Below, in pieces: positions 42,251 to 50,535 of a stretch of DNA of 50,535 nucleotides. The stretch spans positions 1 through 50,535 of the forward strand of contig JAQUBZ010000001.1 of the NCBI GenBank assembly GCA_028686425.1. The letters are read 5' to 3'. Numbering within the stretch: the stretch's first letter is position 1; each line of letters begins with the position of its first letter. Origin of the DNA: Bacteroidales bacterium. Lineage in GTDB: Bacteria; Bacteroidota; Bacteroidia; Bacteroidales; UBA932. Below the pieces are notes generated by a model, which ran no database searches, was not told where the DNA came from, and saw nothing but the letters and a program-made list of their open reading frames with translations. The translations under genes and the position numbers were made by a program.

Positions 42251-42823
42251 ATGAAACGATTGATTGTTATCGCACTAATTGCCATGTTCGGCATTAATTG
42301 CTTTTCTCAAAACAGCAATGACACCAAGAACGAGGCCAAACAGAAGAAGGAAAACACCTATTATAATAGGATTATGAACGAAAAAATAGCCTTCTTCACT
42401 TCAGAAATTGACCTGACTCCGGAAGAGGCCCAGTTGTTCTGGCCTGTTTACAACAAATTCTGGAAAGATTCCCAAACTGCTCACAGAGCAACAATGAAAG
42501 TCTTTCATAAGATGAAGAACATCGACAAAGACAATCTCAGTGACAAAGAAGTTGAGCAGCTCTTAAAAGCTTATATCAAGGCTCAAGATGCCGAAAGAGC
42601 TGTTAACACAGATTATTATTCCGCATTTACCAAGGTTCTTCCTATTGCAAAAGTAGCCAAAATGTATGTTGCGGAGGAATTTTTCAGAATGAAGATGATT
42701 AACGACCTTCGTAAGCAGCAAAAGCCTGCCAAACAAGATATTAGCAAGGCAAAAGCTACTGATGACAACAAGCAGGAATCACCTTGTGTCTCTGATTCCG
42801 ATTGTGCAGCAAAGGTTCAATAA
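42251..42823 (+). CDS. Spy/CpxP-like periplasmic protein
   Basis: 190 residues: signal peptide (MKRLIVIALIAMFGINCFSQ), then a mostly helical domain with LTPEEAQLFWPVYNKFW (a LTxxQ-like motif of the Spy/CpxP/CnrX group), and a polar Lys/Asp-rich C-terminus with two cysteines (PCVSDSDCAAK). Spy/CpxP proteins are periplasmic chaperones or sensors; CnrX-type relatives regulate ECF sigma factors through an anti-sigma partner. It is the third gene of the sigma operon, 6 bp after the likely anti-sigma gene. Confidence 0.8.
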   Translation: MKRLIVIALIAMFGINCFSQNSNDTKNEAKQKKENTYYNRIMNEKIAFFTSEIDLTPEEAQLFWPVYNKFWKDSQTAHRATMKVFHKMKNIDKDNLSDKEVEQLLKAYIKAQDAERAVNTDYYSAFTKVLPIAKVAKMYVAEEFFRMKMINDLRKQQKPAKQDISKAKATDDNKQESPCVSDSDCAAKVQ

Positions 42824-42831
42824 ACGTTAAT

Positions 42832-43638
42832 TTAGAATTTTAGATAAAAATCTTTTGAAAGCGACTTATACTCTTCGGTATAGTCGCTTTCATTTTGAAT
42901 AGTGAGAGACTCTTCCACACATGGCAGATCGGTCATGGACAATTCTGCCATAATACGTTTCGGCGAACATCCATCAAATGTTGAAACACGGCATAATCTG
43001 ATAAGATACATCCCTTTTTTACGAGCCTTACAAATAAAGGCCATTCCTTCTTCTATCGGGTAAATCACTGCAAGTCTTCCTTTTGGACTAAGCAGCTTCA
43101 AAGCTCCATCGATAATCTCTTCTTGTGGAAGAGTATCAGTATGACGGGATTCGGATCTTCTCTTTTGAGGCGCTTTAAGTGAATCTATAAAGTATGGCGG
43201 ATTGGAAAAAATCAAATCAAACTTATTTCGGCATAATGAGCTTGCTTCTACCTGCAATGGCACCGATTCAAATCTTTCAATTAATTGTTTCAGAGAAATA
43301 TGTTCTGCTCTCAATGCGGAGTTCCACACAGATGCCTTAAAATTAGCGGCTGCTTCCGTAACCGAATCGGCATCAATATCTATTGCCGATATTGCATAAT
43401 CACTGCTGAAAACAGGTTCGGATCTGCCAGACTTTAGTGTTCCGACATTTACGGCCATATCCGCCATCCGTTGTGCAGCCATAAGTGCGATTACTCCTGT
43501 CCCCGTACCTATATCGAGAAGTGTCCGGTCATCCGGCAATATCTGCATCCAGGCCCCAAGCAATACACCGTCTGTATTGACTTTCATGGCTGAAATATCA
43601 TTTTTAACTGAAAATCTTTTGAATCTGAAGAAGCTCAT
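42832..43638 (-). CDS. trmN6: tRNA1(Val) (adenine-37 N6)-methyltransferase
   Basis: 268 residues. FRFKRFSVKNDISAMKVNTDGVLLGAWM and LLDIGTGTGVIALMAAQR (SAM-binding loop) match the TrmN6/YfiC family, as does the catalytic FDLIFSNPPYFIDSLKAPQKRRSESRHT (NPPY). It methylates A37 of tRNA-Val in the cytoplasm. It ends the EF-G2-LolD-trmN6 operon, 12 bp after lolD. It converges on the Spy-like gene with 8 bp between stops. Confidence 0.93.
   Translation of the reverse strand: MSFFRFKRFSVKNDISAMKVNTDGVLLGAWMQILPDDRTLLDIGTGTGVIALMAAQRMADMAVNVGTLKSGRSEPVFSSDYAISAIDIDADSVTEAAANFKASVWNSALRAEHISLKQLIERFESVPLQVEASSLCRNKFDLIFSNPPYFIDSLKAPQKRRSESRHTDTLPQEEIIDGALKLLSPKGRLAVIYPIEEGMAFICKARKKGMYLIRLCRVSTFDGCSPKRIMAELSMTDLPCVEESLTIQNESDYTEEYKSLSKDFYLKF
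42857..42891. terminator. Strong hairpin inside the 3' end of trmN6
   Basis: GAAAGCGACTTATAC (42857-42871) pairs with GTATAGTCGCTTTC (42878-42891), with one bulged base, around a 6-nt TCTTCG loop. It lies 34-68 bp past the Spy-like stop and may end the sigma operon while being translated as part of trmN6. There is no perfect U-run. Confidence 0.45.
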
Positions 43639-43650
43639 AGCAGTGTCTGC

Positions 43651-44304
43651 TTATTTGCAAAACTCCCCGTCTTTCATCTCCAATGTCCTGTCGGATAGCG
43701 CTGCAAGGTCTTTATCGTGGGTAACAATGATGATTGTCAGGCCGAATTTGTCCCTCAAATCGAAAAATAACCGATGCAGTTCCCCTTTGGTCTTACTATC
43801 AAGGTTTCCGGAGGGCTCATCTGCAAACAAAACAGTGGGGTTATTAATCAAAGCTCTTGCTATGGCCACCCTCTGCTGCTCACCTCCGCTGAGTTCAGAG
43901 GGTTTGTGATTAAGTCTTTCTCCAAGTCCAAGTTCCTTCAAAAGTGAAGCAGCTTTATCAGAGGCTGTTTTGCGAGAATAATTGGCTATAAGAGCAGGAA
44001 TCATCACATTTTCCAGAGCGGTAAATTCGGGAAGCAGATGGTGTGCCTGAAATACAAATCCTATCTTTTTGTTCCTAAATTCGGCCATCTGCCTCTCGGA
44101 AAGGGAAAAAATATCTACTCCGTCAATCTCCACGCTACCTTTATCGGGTCTGGAGAGAGATCCGAGTATTTGCAAAAGGGTTGATTTGCCGGCACCGCTG
44201 GCCCCGACAATGCTGACAACTTCAGCCTCTTCCGCCTTAAAACAAATATCCTTCAGGACCTTTAGGGTCCCGAAGGATTTGTCTATATGATTAGCGATAA
44301 TCAC
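43651..44304 (-). CDS. lolD: LolD-type lipoprotein-releasing ABC ATPase
   Basis: 217 residues: Walker [11 protein letters not shown]-loop [23 protein letters not shown] (a signature of LolD/MacB-type ATPases), [32 protein letters not shown] and VTHDKDL. It supplies ATP hydrolysis for release of outer-membrane lipoproteins or a similar MacB-type process. No LolC/E permease is adjacent. The start is GTG at 44302-44304, overlapping the EF-G2 stop by one base, so translation is coupled. Confidence 0.88.
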   Translation of the reverse strand: MIIANHIDKSFGTLKVLKDICFKAEEAEVVSIVGASGAGKSTLLQILGSLSRPDKGSVEIDGVDIFSLSERQMAEFRNKKIGFVFQAHHLLPEFTALENVMIPALIANYSRKTASDKAASLLKELGLGERLNHKPSELSGGEQQRVAIARALINNPTVLFADEPSGNLDSKTKGELHRLFFDLRDKFGLTIIIVTHDKDLAALSDRTLEMKDGEFCK

Positions 44305-46457
44305 TACTCGTCTTCCTGTTCTTCTTCGTATGCTTTCAACAACTTGTCCTGAACATCGGCAGGTACCTGCTGATAGTCGGCAAAAGCCATTGTAAACGTA
44401 GCACGACCGGAAGTCAGCGAACTCAATGTAGTTGAATATTTATAAAGTTCGGCCAATGGAACACGTGCTTTAAGCACCTGGAATCCTTTTTCGGAACTCA
44501 TACCTTCGATGATTGAACGACGGTTCTGCAAGTCTGACATAACATCACCCATGCAATCTCCCGGAACAAGTACCTCAACATTATAAATAGGCTCCATAAT
44601 CTTAGGACCTGCATTCTTAAATGCCTCTTTAAATGCATTACGTGCTGCAAGTTTGAAAGAAAGCTCATTTGAGTCAACGGGGTGCATCTTTCCATCAAAC
44701 ACAAATACCCTGATGTCACGAGCGTATGATCCTGTAAGAGGTCCTTCAACCATCTTTTCCATAACACCTTTAAGAATAGGAGGCATGAAACGTGCATCAA
44801 TTGCACCGCCGACTATACAGTTGTAATATTCAAGCTTGCCGCCCCAATCCATTGTATATTCTTCTTTTCCTTTGATGTTCAATACCATTTCACGTCCGTC
44901 AATCTTGAAGCGGTTGTTAGCTTCAACACCTTCAACGATAGGTTCAATCAACAGATGAACTTCACCGAACTGACCTGCACCGCCTGACTGTTTCTTGTGA
45001 CGATATGAGGCAACGGCCACCTTGGTAATGGTCTCACGATATGGAATACGTGGAGCAAACAAGTCTATTTCAATCTTTTGAACATTATTGATATACCATT
45101 TAAGAATATTGATATGCTGTTCGCCCTGACCGTTTAAGATAGTCTGTTTCAACTCCTTAGAGTATTCAATAACAAGTGTCGGGTCTTCAGCATTGGCTCT
45201 GTTGAGGATTTCGCCCAATTTCTCATCGTCTTTCTCGACTTTCGCCTTAATGGCTGTACGATATTTTGAAGGAGGGAATACTATAGGTGCGACAACATTA
45301 TCATTACCTGCCTGATTCAAAGTCTGATTGGTCTTGACTGATTTCAATTTGACTGTACATCCAAGGTCTCCGGCCAACATTTCGGATACTTTTTCCTTCT
45401 TCTTTCCGGCAACTGCATAAATGGCCGATACACGCTCTTTTGAACCGGTTTCCGGATTAACAACATCCTGACCTTCAGTAATTTTACCAGAGATAACCTT
45501 AAAATAGGTCACTTCACCAAGATGCTGTTCGACAGCTGTCTTATAAACGAATATTGAAGTAGGTCCGGCAACATTACATTTGATGTCGGCACCTTCTTTG
45601 CTCTTTTCAACATCCTGCGCAGGAGACGGAGCCACATCAATGATGAAATCCATCAAACGTTTGACACCGATATCTTTCTTTGCAGAGAGGCAGAATACAG
45701 GATAAATATCCCCATTGTCAAATCCTATCTTAAGACCTTTGTTTACTTCTTCTTCCGTCAATTCTCCCGCTTCAAAGAATTTCTCCATCAAAGCTTCGTC
45801 GTTTTCGGCAGCCATCTCCATAAGGGCAGCTTTCATCTCCTGAGCTTCATCTTTATGATCTGCCGGAATTTCGCACTCTTCTCTTGTACCGTTTTCGTCT
45901 TTGAAGCGATACATCTTCATCTTCAGAATATCGATAAAACAATCAAAGCTCAAACCCGGATTAACAGGGTACTGCACAATTACAGGTTTGCTTCCGAAAG
46001 CCTGATGAAGAGACTCTATTGTATTCTCCCAATTTGCTTTTTCTGCATCAAGTTGATTAACCCCTATAATGACAGGCATCTTGTATTGCTCCGCATAACG
46101 ACCCAGAATCTCTGTACCTACCTCAACGCCCTGCTGAGCATTGACAACCATTACTCCGGTATCACAAACTTTAAACGCAGAGATAACGCCACCCACAAAA
46201 TCGTCTGCCCCCGGTGTGTCTATTATATTCAACTTATTGTCCATGTACTCAGCATATAGTGGTGTTGAGTAGATAGAGCGTTGATAAAGTTGTTCGACTT
46301 CTGTGTTGTCAGACACTGTATTCTTTGCTTCTACGGTACCTCTGCGGTCGATGACTTTGCCTTCAAACATCATGGTTTCAGCCAAAGTGGTCTTCCCGGA
46401 CCTCGTACCCCCAAGCAAAACGACGTTTCTAATGTTTTCTGTGGAGTAAGTTTTCAT
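44304..46457 (-). CDS. EF-G2, elongation factor G paralogue with degenerate GTPase site
   Basis: 717 residues with the full EF-G domain order: G domain, domain II ([25 protein letters not shown]-type), III, IV ([57 protein letters not shown]) and V ([36 protein letters not shown]). The P-loop is GGTRSGKT (16-23). Switch II is DTPGADDF (80-87), so the catalytic His of DTPGHVDF is Ala 84. Switch I has RSIYST (60-65) in place of RGITI. The G4 motif is NQLD (134-137) rather than NKxD. This fits the Bacteroides EF-G2 type, described as supporting translation without GTP hydrolysis during carbon starvation. It leads an operon with lolD and trmN6. Confidence 0.93.
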   Translation of the reverse strand: MKTYSTENIRNVVLLGGTRSGKTTLAETMMFEGKVIDRRGTVEAKNTVSDNTEVEQLYQRSIYSTPLYAEYMDNKLNIIDTPGADDFVGGVISAFKVCDTGVMVVNAQQGVEVGTEILGRYAEQYKMPVIIGVNQLDAEKANWENTIESLHQAFGSKPVIVQYPVNPGLSFDCFIDILKMKMYRFKDENGTREECEIPADHKDEAQEMKAALMEMAAENDEALMEKFFEAGELTEEEVNKGLKIGFDNGDIYPVFCLSAKKDIGVKRLMDFIIDVAPSPAQDVEKSKEGADIKCNVAGPTSIFVYKTAVEQHLGEVTYFKVISGKITEGQDVVNPETGSKERVSAIYAVAGKKKEKVSEMLAGDLGCTVKLKSVKTNQTLNQAGNDNVVAPIVFPPSKYRTAIKAKVEKDDEKLGEILNRANAEDPTLVIEYSKELKQTILNGQGEQHINILKWYINNVQKIEIDLFAPRIPYRETITKVAVASYRHKKQSGGAGQFGEVHLLIEPIVEGVEANNRFKIDGREMVLNIKGKEEYTMDWGGKLEYYNCIVGGAIDARFMPPILKGVMEKMVEGPLTGSYARDIRVFVFDGKMHPVDSNELSFKLAARNAFKEAFKNAGPKIMEPIYNVEVLVPGDCMGDVMSDLQNRRSIIEGMSSEKGFQVLKARVPLAELYKYSTTLSSLTSGRATFTMAFADYQQVPADVQDKLLKAYEEEQEDE

Positions 46458-46514
46458 TTAATCAAATATTTAAAATTTATTATTTTCTCGATTTTTCTTA
46501 AAAAGTATAGCTTG

Positions 46515-46546
46515 CAAATTTAGATTATTTATTTTAAAAAAACAAT
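46515..46546 (-). promoter_or_regulatory. Promoter of the EF-G2 operon
   Basis: Minus strand TAAATTTG (46515-46522) is a perfect -7 box, with ATTG 20 bp upstream (46543-46546). The upstream half lies inside the 3' end of the glycerate kinase-RNase HII gene. Confidence 0.55.
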
Positions 46547-48177
46547 CTATCTTTATCCGGTAATAATTTATAACTAAGTCTGTGATATTTGGTAACTCCA
46601 TATTTTTCTATGGCCTCTCTATGTTCTGCTGTGGGATAGGCAACATTTTTATCCCATCCGTATTGTGGAAATTCTTTTGAAATATTTTTCATATACTCGT
46701 CCCGATGTGTCTTGGCGAGTATGGAAGCTGCTGCAATACAAGACATTTTTCCATCTCCTTTGACTACACAATGAGAGACTATATTGAGATAAGGTTTGAA
46801 CTTGTTGCCATCCACAAATATCATAGAGAGCTCTCCATGCTTGAGATCAAGTCCGTCAAGAGCTTTGTGCATCCCCTTTATTGATGCATTCAAAATGTTG
46901 ATTTTGTCTATCTCTTGAGGAGATATGGCTGCCACACTCCATGCAACAGCCTCTTTTTCAATTATTTGTCTAAGCTCCTCACGCTGATGTTCACTCAATA
47001 TCTTGGAATCGTCAAGCAACGGGTGATAAAATCCCTCCGGTAGTACTACTGCGGCTGCAAATACAGGCCCTGCAAGGGCTCCGCGGCCCGCTTCATCGCA
47101 TCCTGCCTGAAAATAATATCCCTTCATAACCTCTCCTGCATTATTTATAGACCTGTGTATATCTGGTTCAATGTCGGACAGTGTATATACGTCCCTTATT
47201 CCCACCTTTTTCCATACATTCTGAGGTAAAAGAGATTGTCCGCACACCACATAAAGCTCCTTTTTGTATTTCGAGCACAAAGAGGCTATTCCATCTATCA
47301 ATTTACCGCTAAGGCTCTGATAATCAAATCGTCCCTCTCCGGTAATGACCGCATCCGCTTTTTTGATCTTTTCTTCGAGGAAGACCATCTCCCCAAACAA
47401 TTTCCAGCCTGGAACAAGTTCGGCATTGAGAAAACCGTAAAATGCAGCTCCTATGCCTCCCGCGGCCCCTCCTCCCGGGATTGTCCTATATCTCGCTATT
47501 CTCTCTTTGTCTATACCCTTCTCTTCCATAATCTTTTCTGCTTTCCCGGCAAAAATTTCCATTCGTCTCTCAAGTATTTCAAGCATATCCCGGTCAGCTC
47601 CTTTTTGCGGACCATATACCATAGTCGCCCCATTCGGGCCCAGCAGCGGATTATCCACGTCGGATGCCACCAGAAATTCGACTCCGTCAGAAGAAATATC
47701 GTTTTCGAGCATTCCCGCTCCTCCGTCATTTGTGGCGCTTCCACCTATCCCGACAATAATCCTGACCGCCCCAAGCTCAATCGCTTTCTTGATCATTACA
47801 CCCAGCCCGTATGTTGTGGTCTTCTCCGGATTCTGCTCCTGCGGCTGCAACAAGGTAAGCCCGCAGCACTTTGCCATCTCGATAAATGCACACTTGCGAT
47901 AATCTTGTTCAAATAGAAGCATCGGCGCTTTTATTTTTCGCATCAGCGGATCAAATGTATCAACCTCTGCTATATGCCCTTCTGTGCCGATTGCATTGGA
48001 AAGCACCTCTAAAGAGCCGTCACCGCCATCCGCCAATGGTAACTTCTCTATCCTCGTATTTTCAATATTTACAATCCTTTTCATTAATGCCGATTCCAGA
48101 CAATCAGCAACTTGAGCAGCAGTCAGCGACCCTTTGAACTTGTCGGGGACAATCAGTATTTCTCTTTTTGAATTCAT
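46534..48177 (-). CDS. Glycerate kinase-ribonuclease HII fusion protein
   Basis: 547 residues with two unrelated enzymes in one frame. Residues 1-350 are a GckA/GarK-type glycerate kinase: ILIVPDKFKGSLTA, LADGGDGSLEVL, VGIGGSATNDGGAG, SDVDNPLLGPNGA, PGGGAAGGIGAAF and TGEGRFDYQSLSGK. Compared with usual kinases (about 375 residues) it seems to lack some 25 residues after NDGGAGML and the last helix. Residues 351-547 are complete RNase HII: GCDEAGRGALAGP (Asp 361, Glu 362), DDSKILSE, FVDGNKF (Asp 456) and HRDEYM (Asp 493). RNase HII removes ribonucleotides from DNA. Met 351 (47125-47127) follows a good ribosome site, so RNase HII may also be made alone. Confidence 0.9.
   Translation of the reverse strand: MNSKREILIVPDKFKGSLTAAQVADCLESALMKRIVNIENTRIEKLPLADGGDGSLEVLSNAIGTEGHIAEVDTFDPLMRKIKAPMLLFEQDYRKCAFIEMAKCCGLTLLQPQEQNPEKTTTYGLGVMIKKAIELGAVRIIVGIGGSATNDGGAGMLENDISSDGVEFLVASDVDNPLLGPNGATMVYGPQKGADRDMLEILERRMEIFAGKAEKIMEEKGIDKERIARYRTIPGGGAAGGIGAAFYGFLNAELVPGWKLFGEMVFLEEKIKKADAVITGEGRFDYQSLSGKLIDGIASLCSKYKKELYVVCGQSLLPQNVWKKVGIRDVYTLSDIEPDIHRSINNAGEVMKGYYFQAGCDEAGRGALAGPVFAAAVVLPEGFYHPLLDDSKILSEHQREELRQIIEKEAVAWSVAAISPQEIDKINILNASIKGMHKALDGLDLKHGELSMIFVDGNKFKPYLNIVSHCVVKGDGKMSCIAAASILAKTHRDEYMKNISKEFPQYGWDKNVAYPTAEHREAIEKYGVTKYHRLSYKLLPDKDRLFF
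47125..47137 (-). promoter_or_regulatory. rnhB: Internal ribosome binding site and start codon for RNase HII
   Basis: On the minus strand AGGAGAGG (47130-47137) precedes ATG (47125-47127), with its AGGAG core ending 5 nt before the codon. Translation from here gives a 197-residue RNase HII starting MKGYYFQAGCDEAGRG, the usual full length. Strong Shine-Dalgarno sites are uncommon in this window, which makes a chance match less likely. Confidence 0.6.
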
Positions 48178-48182
48178 TTGTT

Positions 48183-48190
48183 TACATTTG
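48183..48190 (+). promoter_or_regulatory. -7 element of the DPP7 gene
   Basis: TACATTTG, a perfect TAnnTTTG, 33 bp upstream of the peptidase start codon. A -33 box at the usual distance is not evident. Confidence 0.5.
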
Positions 48191-48223
48191 TGTCAGATAA
48201 AAATAAGTCAAATATATTTAAAT

Positions 48224-50407
48224 ATGAAGAAAATCACTCTTTTATTTTCATTGGCCTTTCTGCTTATCCTCACCCCGGCAAGGGCAGATGAGGGTATGTG
48301 GCTGTTGCCATTGCTCGAAAAAATGAATATCAAGACGATGCAGAAGATGGGTCTCCAGCTCACTGCCGAAGATATTTACAGTATTAATCACTCATCTCTC
48401 AAAGATGCGGTAGTCCATTTCGGCGGGGGCTGCACAGGTGAGATTATCTCTGCCGAAGGGCTTCTCGTCACAAATCACCACTGCGGTTACGGCTCCATCA
48501 GAAAGCTCAGCACAGTCGAACACGACTATCTGACCAATGGATATTGGGCCATGAATCGCAATGAGGAGCTTCCTGCAGAGGGACTTACGGTCACTTTTCT
48601 TGAAAGTTTCACGGATGTGACCAAAACCATCGAAAAAGCTCTCAGGAAAGCAGATGATCAACATGTCAAAGACAGTCTTTTCCGCTCAATATCAAGCGAA
48701 CTTGTGTTGAAAGCTGTTGGAAACAACCAATTCCTCAACGCCAATGTCTATTCGATGTATGGAGGCAATGCCTACTATCTGGTAGTGTCCAAAACATACA
48801 AAGATGTCCGTTTTGTCGGTGCTCCACCTTCATCAATCGGCAAATTTGGTGCAGATACGGACAACTGGATGTGGCCGCGTCATACTTGCGACTTTTCAAT
48901 GTTCAGAGTATATGCGGACAAAGACAACAATCCTGCAGATTATTCGGCAGACAATGTCCCTTACAAGCCTAAACAGCACCTGACCATCTCTCTCAAAGGG
49001 GTGAAACCTAACGACTTTACATTTATAATGGGATATCCCGGACGTACCAACCGCTTCATGACTCAATCGGAACTTGTCGAGACACGCGATATTACCAATG
49101 CCATCAGTATTTATACAAGAGGCATTCGCCAGGAATTGATGATGGAAGACATGCTTGCCTCTCCAAAAGTCAAGATTCAGTATGCAAGCAAATACAGCGG
49201 CTCTTCAAACGGATGGAAGAAATGGATCGGGATGAATGAAACCTTTGCAAAACTCAATGTGGAGCAGCGCCGTGCACAGGAAGAAGCCGAATTTACCAAA
49301 TGGGTATCCGAAAAGAAATCGCGACAGAAACAATATGGCGAAGCTTTGAACAAAATCAACTCAGCCATTGCCGACAGAAAAGATGCCACTTATGTCAACC
49401 GCTATCTGAGTGAAACTCTCAATAACGCAGAGATTGCTTCTATCGCATTCTATATCAACAGATACTACCAGGCTCTTCAAAGAGCCGCCTCTCCGGCGGA
49501 TAAGAAGCAGCTTGAACAGGACATCAGGGATTTGATCGATGCATTCTATACCGACTATTCGGCACCTACCGACAGGAAGATTATCAAATCAATGATCAAA
49601 ATCTATCGCGATAAGGTATCTGCAGACTATCATCCTTCTTTCTATCAGGAAATTAACGAGAAATTTGGTGGAAATATCGACAGATATGTCGATAATATGT
49701 TTGATAACTCAATATTCGCTTCCAAAGAGAAATTACTGAACGTTATCAACGCACCGAAACAGGAATCGGCCGATGAGACTGCATTTGCCGCTAATCCTAT
49801 ACAGGATGACCCTGCTCTCAAATACTCACTCTCTTACAGGAAGATAGTCCCTGCTCTTCGCAACAAGATTGCTGCAAGCCAGAACGATTTTTACGAAGGC
49901 AAGAAACAATATATTGCAGGTCAGCTTGAAATGCGTAAAGGAACAGCTATTTATCCCGATGCAAACTCCTCAATGAGACTCACTTACGGTACTGTCCTCC
50001 CTTATTCTCCGAAAGATGCCGTGGTTTACAACTACTACACTACTCTTGACGGTGTAATGGAGAAAGAGGATCCGGATAATTGGGAATTTATCGTTCCGGA
50101 AAAACTGAAAGAGCTGCATGCCGCCAAAGATTACGGACGTTATGCAATGAGCAACGGACAAATGCCGGCCTGCTTCATCACAAACGGTGATATTACAGGA
50201 GGTAACTCGGGAAGTCCCGTTCTCAACGCCAAAGGAGAGCTTATCGGTCTTGCATTTGACGGCAACTGGGAAGCAATGTCGGGCGACATTATTTTTGAAC
50301 CCGAACTTCAACGCTGTATCAACGTTGACATAAGATATGTATTGTTTATCGTTGACAAATTCGGAGGAGCCGGATATCTGCTTGACGAAATGACTATATC
50401 GGAATAA
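48224..50407 (+). CDS. S46 dipeptidyl-peptidase, DPP7 type
   Basis: 727 residues from the ATG at 48224 with a signal peptide (MKKITLLFSLAFLLILTPARA). An in-frame upstream start lies before the promoter box. The chymotrypsin-fold catalytic triad is visible: His in VTNHHCGYG (82-90), Asp in DNWMWPRHTCDFSMFR, and Ser 662 in GGNSGSPV. The large helical insertion of the family lies between. The S1 residue is Gly 680 (AFDGNWEAMSGD). DPP7 enzymes have Gly here and prefer hydrophobic residues at P1; DPP11 has Arg and prefers acidic ones. It releases dipeptides from oligopeptides in the periplasm, for amino-acid fermentation. Confidence 0.94.
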   Translation: MKKITLLFSLAFLLILTPARADEGMWLLPLLEKMNIKTMQKMGLQLTAEDIYSINHSSLKDAVVHFGGGCTGEIISAEGLLVTNHHCGYGSIRKLSTVEHDYLTNGYWAMNRNEELPAEGLTVTFLESFTDVTKTIEKALRKADDQHVKDSLFRSISSELVLKAVGNNQFLNANVYSMYGGNAYYLVVSKTYKDVRFVGAPPSSIGKFGADTDNWMWPRHTCDFSMFRVYADKDNNPADYSADNVPYKPKQHLTISLKGVKPNDFTFIMGYPGRTNRFMTQSELVETRDITNAISIYTRGIRQELMMEDMLASPKVKIQYASKYSGSSNGWKKWIGMNETFAKLNVEQRRAQEEAEFTKWVSEKKSRQKQYGEALNKINSAIADRKDATYVNRYLSETLNNAEIASIAFYINRYYQALQRAASPADKKQLEQDIRDLIDAFYTDYSAPTDRKIIKSMIKIYRDKVSADYHPSFYQEINEKFGGNIDRYVDNMFDNSIFASKEKLLNVINAPKQESADETAFAANPIQDDPALKYSLSYRKIVPALRNKIAASQNDFYEGKKQYIAGQLEMRKGTAIYPDANSSMRLTYGTVLPYSPKDAVVYNYYTTLDGVMEKEDPDNWEFIVPEKLKELHAAKDYGRYAMSNGQMPACFITNGDITGGNSGSPVLNAKGELIGLAFDGNWEAMSGDIIFEPELQRCINVDIRYVLFIVDKFGGAGYLLDEMTISE

Positions 50408-50429
50408 CACAACATTAAAGTATAACATT

Positions 50430-50535
50430 ATGGCACTCGAATCACAAATTCAACAAGATTTGAAAGCTGCAATGATAGCAAAGGACAGCGTAGCCTTGGC
50501 CTCCATCAGGGGTATCAAGGCTGCCATCCTTCTTG
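50430..50535 (+). CDS. YqeY-like (GatB/YqeY domain) protein, 5' part
   Basis: The frame starts at the ATG at 50430 and runs off the right edge. The visible 35 residues, MALESQIQQDLKAAMIAKDSVALASIRGIKAAILL, match the start of YqeY proteins (pattern xxxxIxxDLKxAMKAKDxxxLxxLRxxKxAI). These are small helical proteins related to the tail of GatB, with a suspected but unproven link to tRNA amidation. It lies 22 bp behind the peptidase gene. Confidence 0.88.
   Translation, partial: MALESQIQQDLKAAMIAKDSVALASIRGIKAAILL

Noticed and set aside
47236-47916. 226-codon open frame on the plus strand
   Set aside because: It is antisense to the glycerate kinase domain and has no family likeness; the kinase motifs on the other strand are clear.
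1-50535. CRISPR arrays, tRNA or rRNA genes, prophage genes, toxin-antitoxin or restriction systems
   Set aside because: None was seen on reading both strands; no regular repeat-spacer pattern, cloverleaf or family motif of these kinds stood out. A tRNAscan or defence-gene search was not possible here.

Overview
The window looks like chromosomal DNA of an anaerobic member of the Bacteroidales. The signs are a SusC/SusD pair, an S46 dipeptidyl peptidase, BtuB/BtuG cobalamin uptake, many Bacteroidetes-type promoters (-7 box TAnnTTTG, often with TTTG about 19-20 bp upstream), split transketolase, EF-G2, and N-termini of the MKK...SC lipoprotein type. The family or genus cannot be fixed from this sequence alone. 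No rRNA, tRNA, CRISPR or phage genes were seen. The only trace of a mobile element is a short transposase remnant near 36.85 kb.

Layout. 1-7.4 kb (minus): a SusC-SusD-DcuC-type carrier-lipoprotein operon, preceded by a thioredoxin/outer-membrane-barrel fusion gene. 7.5-10.6 kb: a YegP-like protein, rubredoxin (52 aa), a DEAD-box helicase with a DbpA-type tail, and an EamA transporter. 10.7-14.7 kb (plus): a compact GDP-D,D-heptose cluster (hddA, gmhA, an HddC-GmhB fusion) ending in a glycosyltransferase. 14.6-15.5 kb (minus): a small winged-helix regulator with its membrane partner.

15.6-29 kb is a cobalamin region with two cobalamin riboswitches. The first (plus) leads nrdD-nrdG-cobU-cobT-cobC, so a B12-independent ribonucleotide reductase shares its leader with B12 nucleotide-loop assembly genes. 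The second (minus) leads btuB-btuG-btuF-btuC-btuD and a translationally coupled GH3 (NagZ-like) lipoprotein. cobS lies just upstream of the second riboswitch and escapes it. Together the genes capture corrinoids at the surface (BtuG/BtuB), bind and import them (BtuF/BtuC/BtuD), and rebuild the lower ligand (CobU/T/C/S).

29-37 kb: a secreted protein of unknown function, an OmpA/TPR lipoprotein, then an NtrC-like activator-LptE-unknown-SecG operon and a PspC-PadR-PspC operon. 36.7-37.4 kb is a gene-poor scar holding a terminator, a truncated ISAon1-like transposase start and a large imperfect palindrome. 37.4-42.8 kb: lepA, split transketolase, and an ECF sigma factor with a likely anti-sigma partner and a Spy-like periplasmic protein. 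42.8-48.2 kb (minus): a glycerate kinase-RNase HII fusion, then EF-G2 (a GTPase-defective-looking EF-G paralogue), a LolD-type ATPase and TrmN6. 48.2-50.5 kb: a DPP7-type peptidase and the start of a YqeY-like gene.

The most interesting points are the glycerate kinase-RNase HII fusion with a well-placed internal ribosome site, EF-G2 with lost catalytic residues (LepA in the same window is an intact control), riboswitch control of nrdDG, the thioredoxin-barrel fusion, and the scar at 36.7-37.4 kb. I did not find a clear new defence or multi-gene system.
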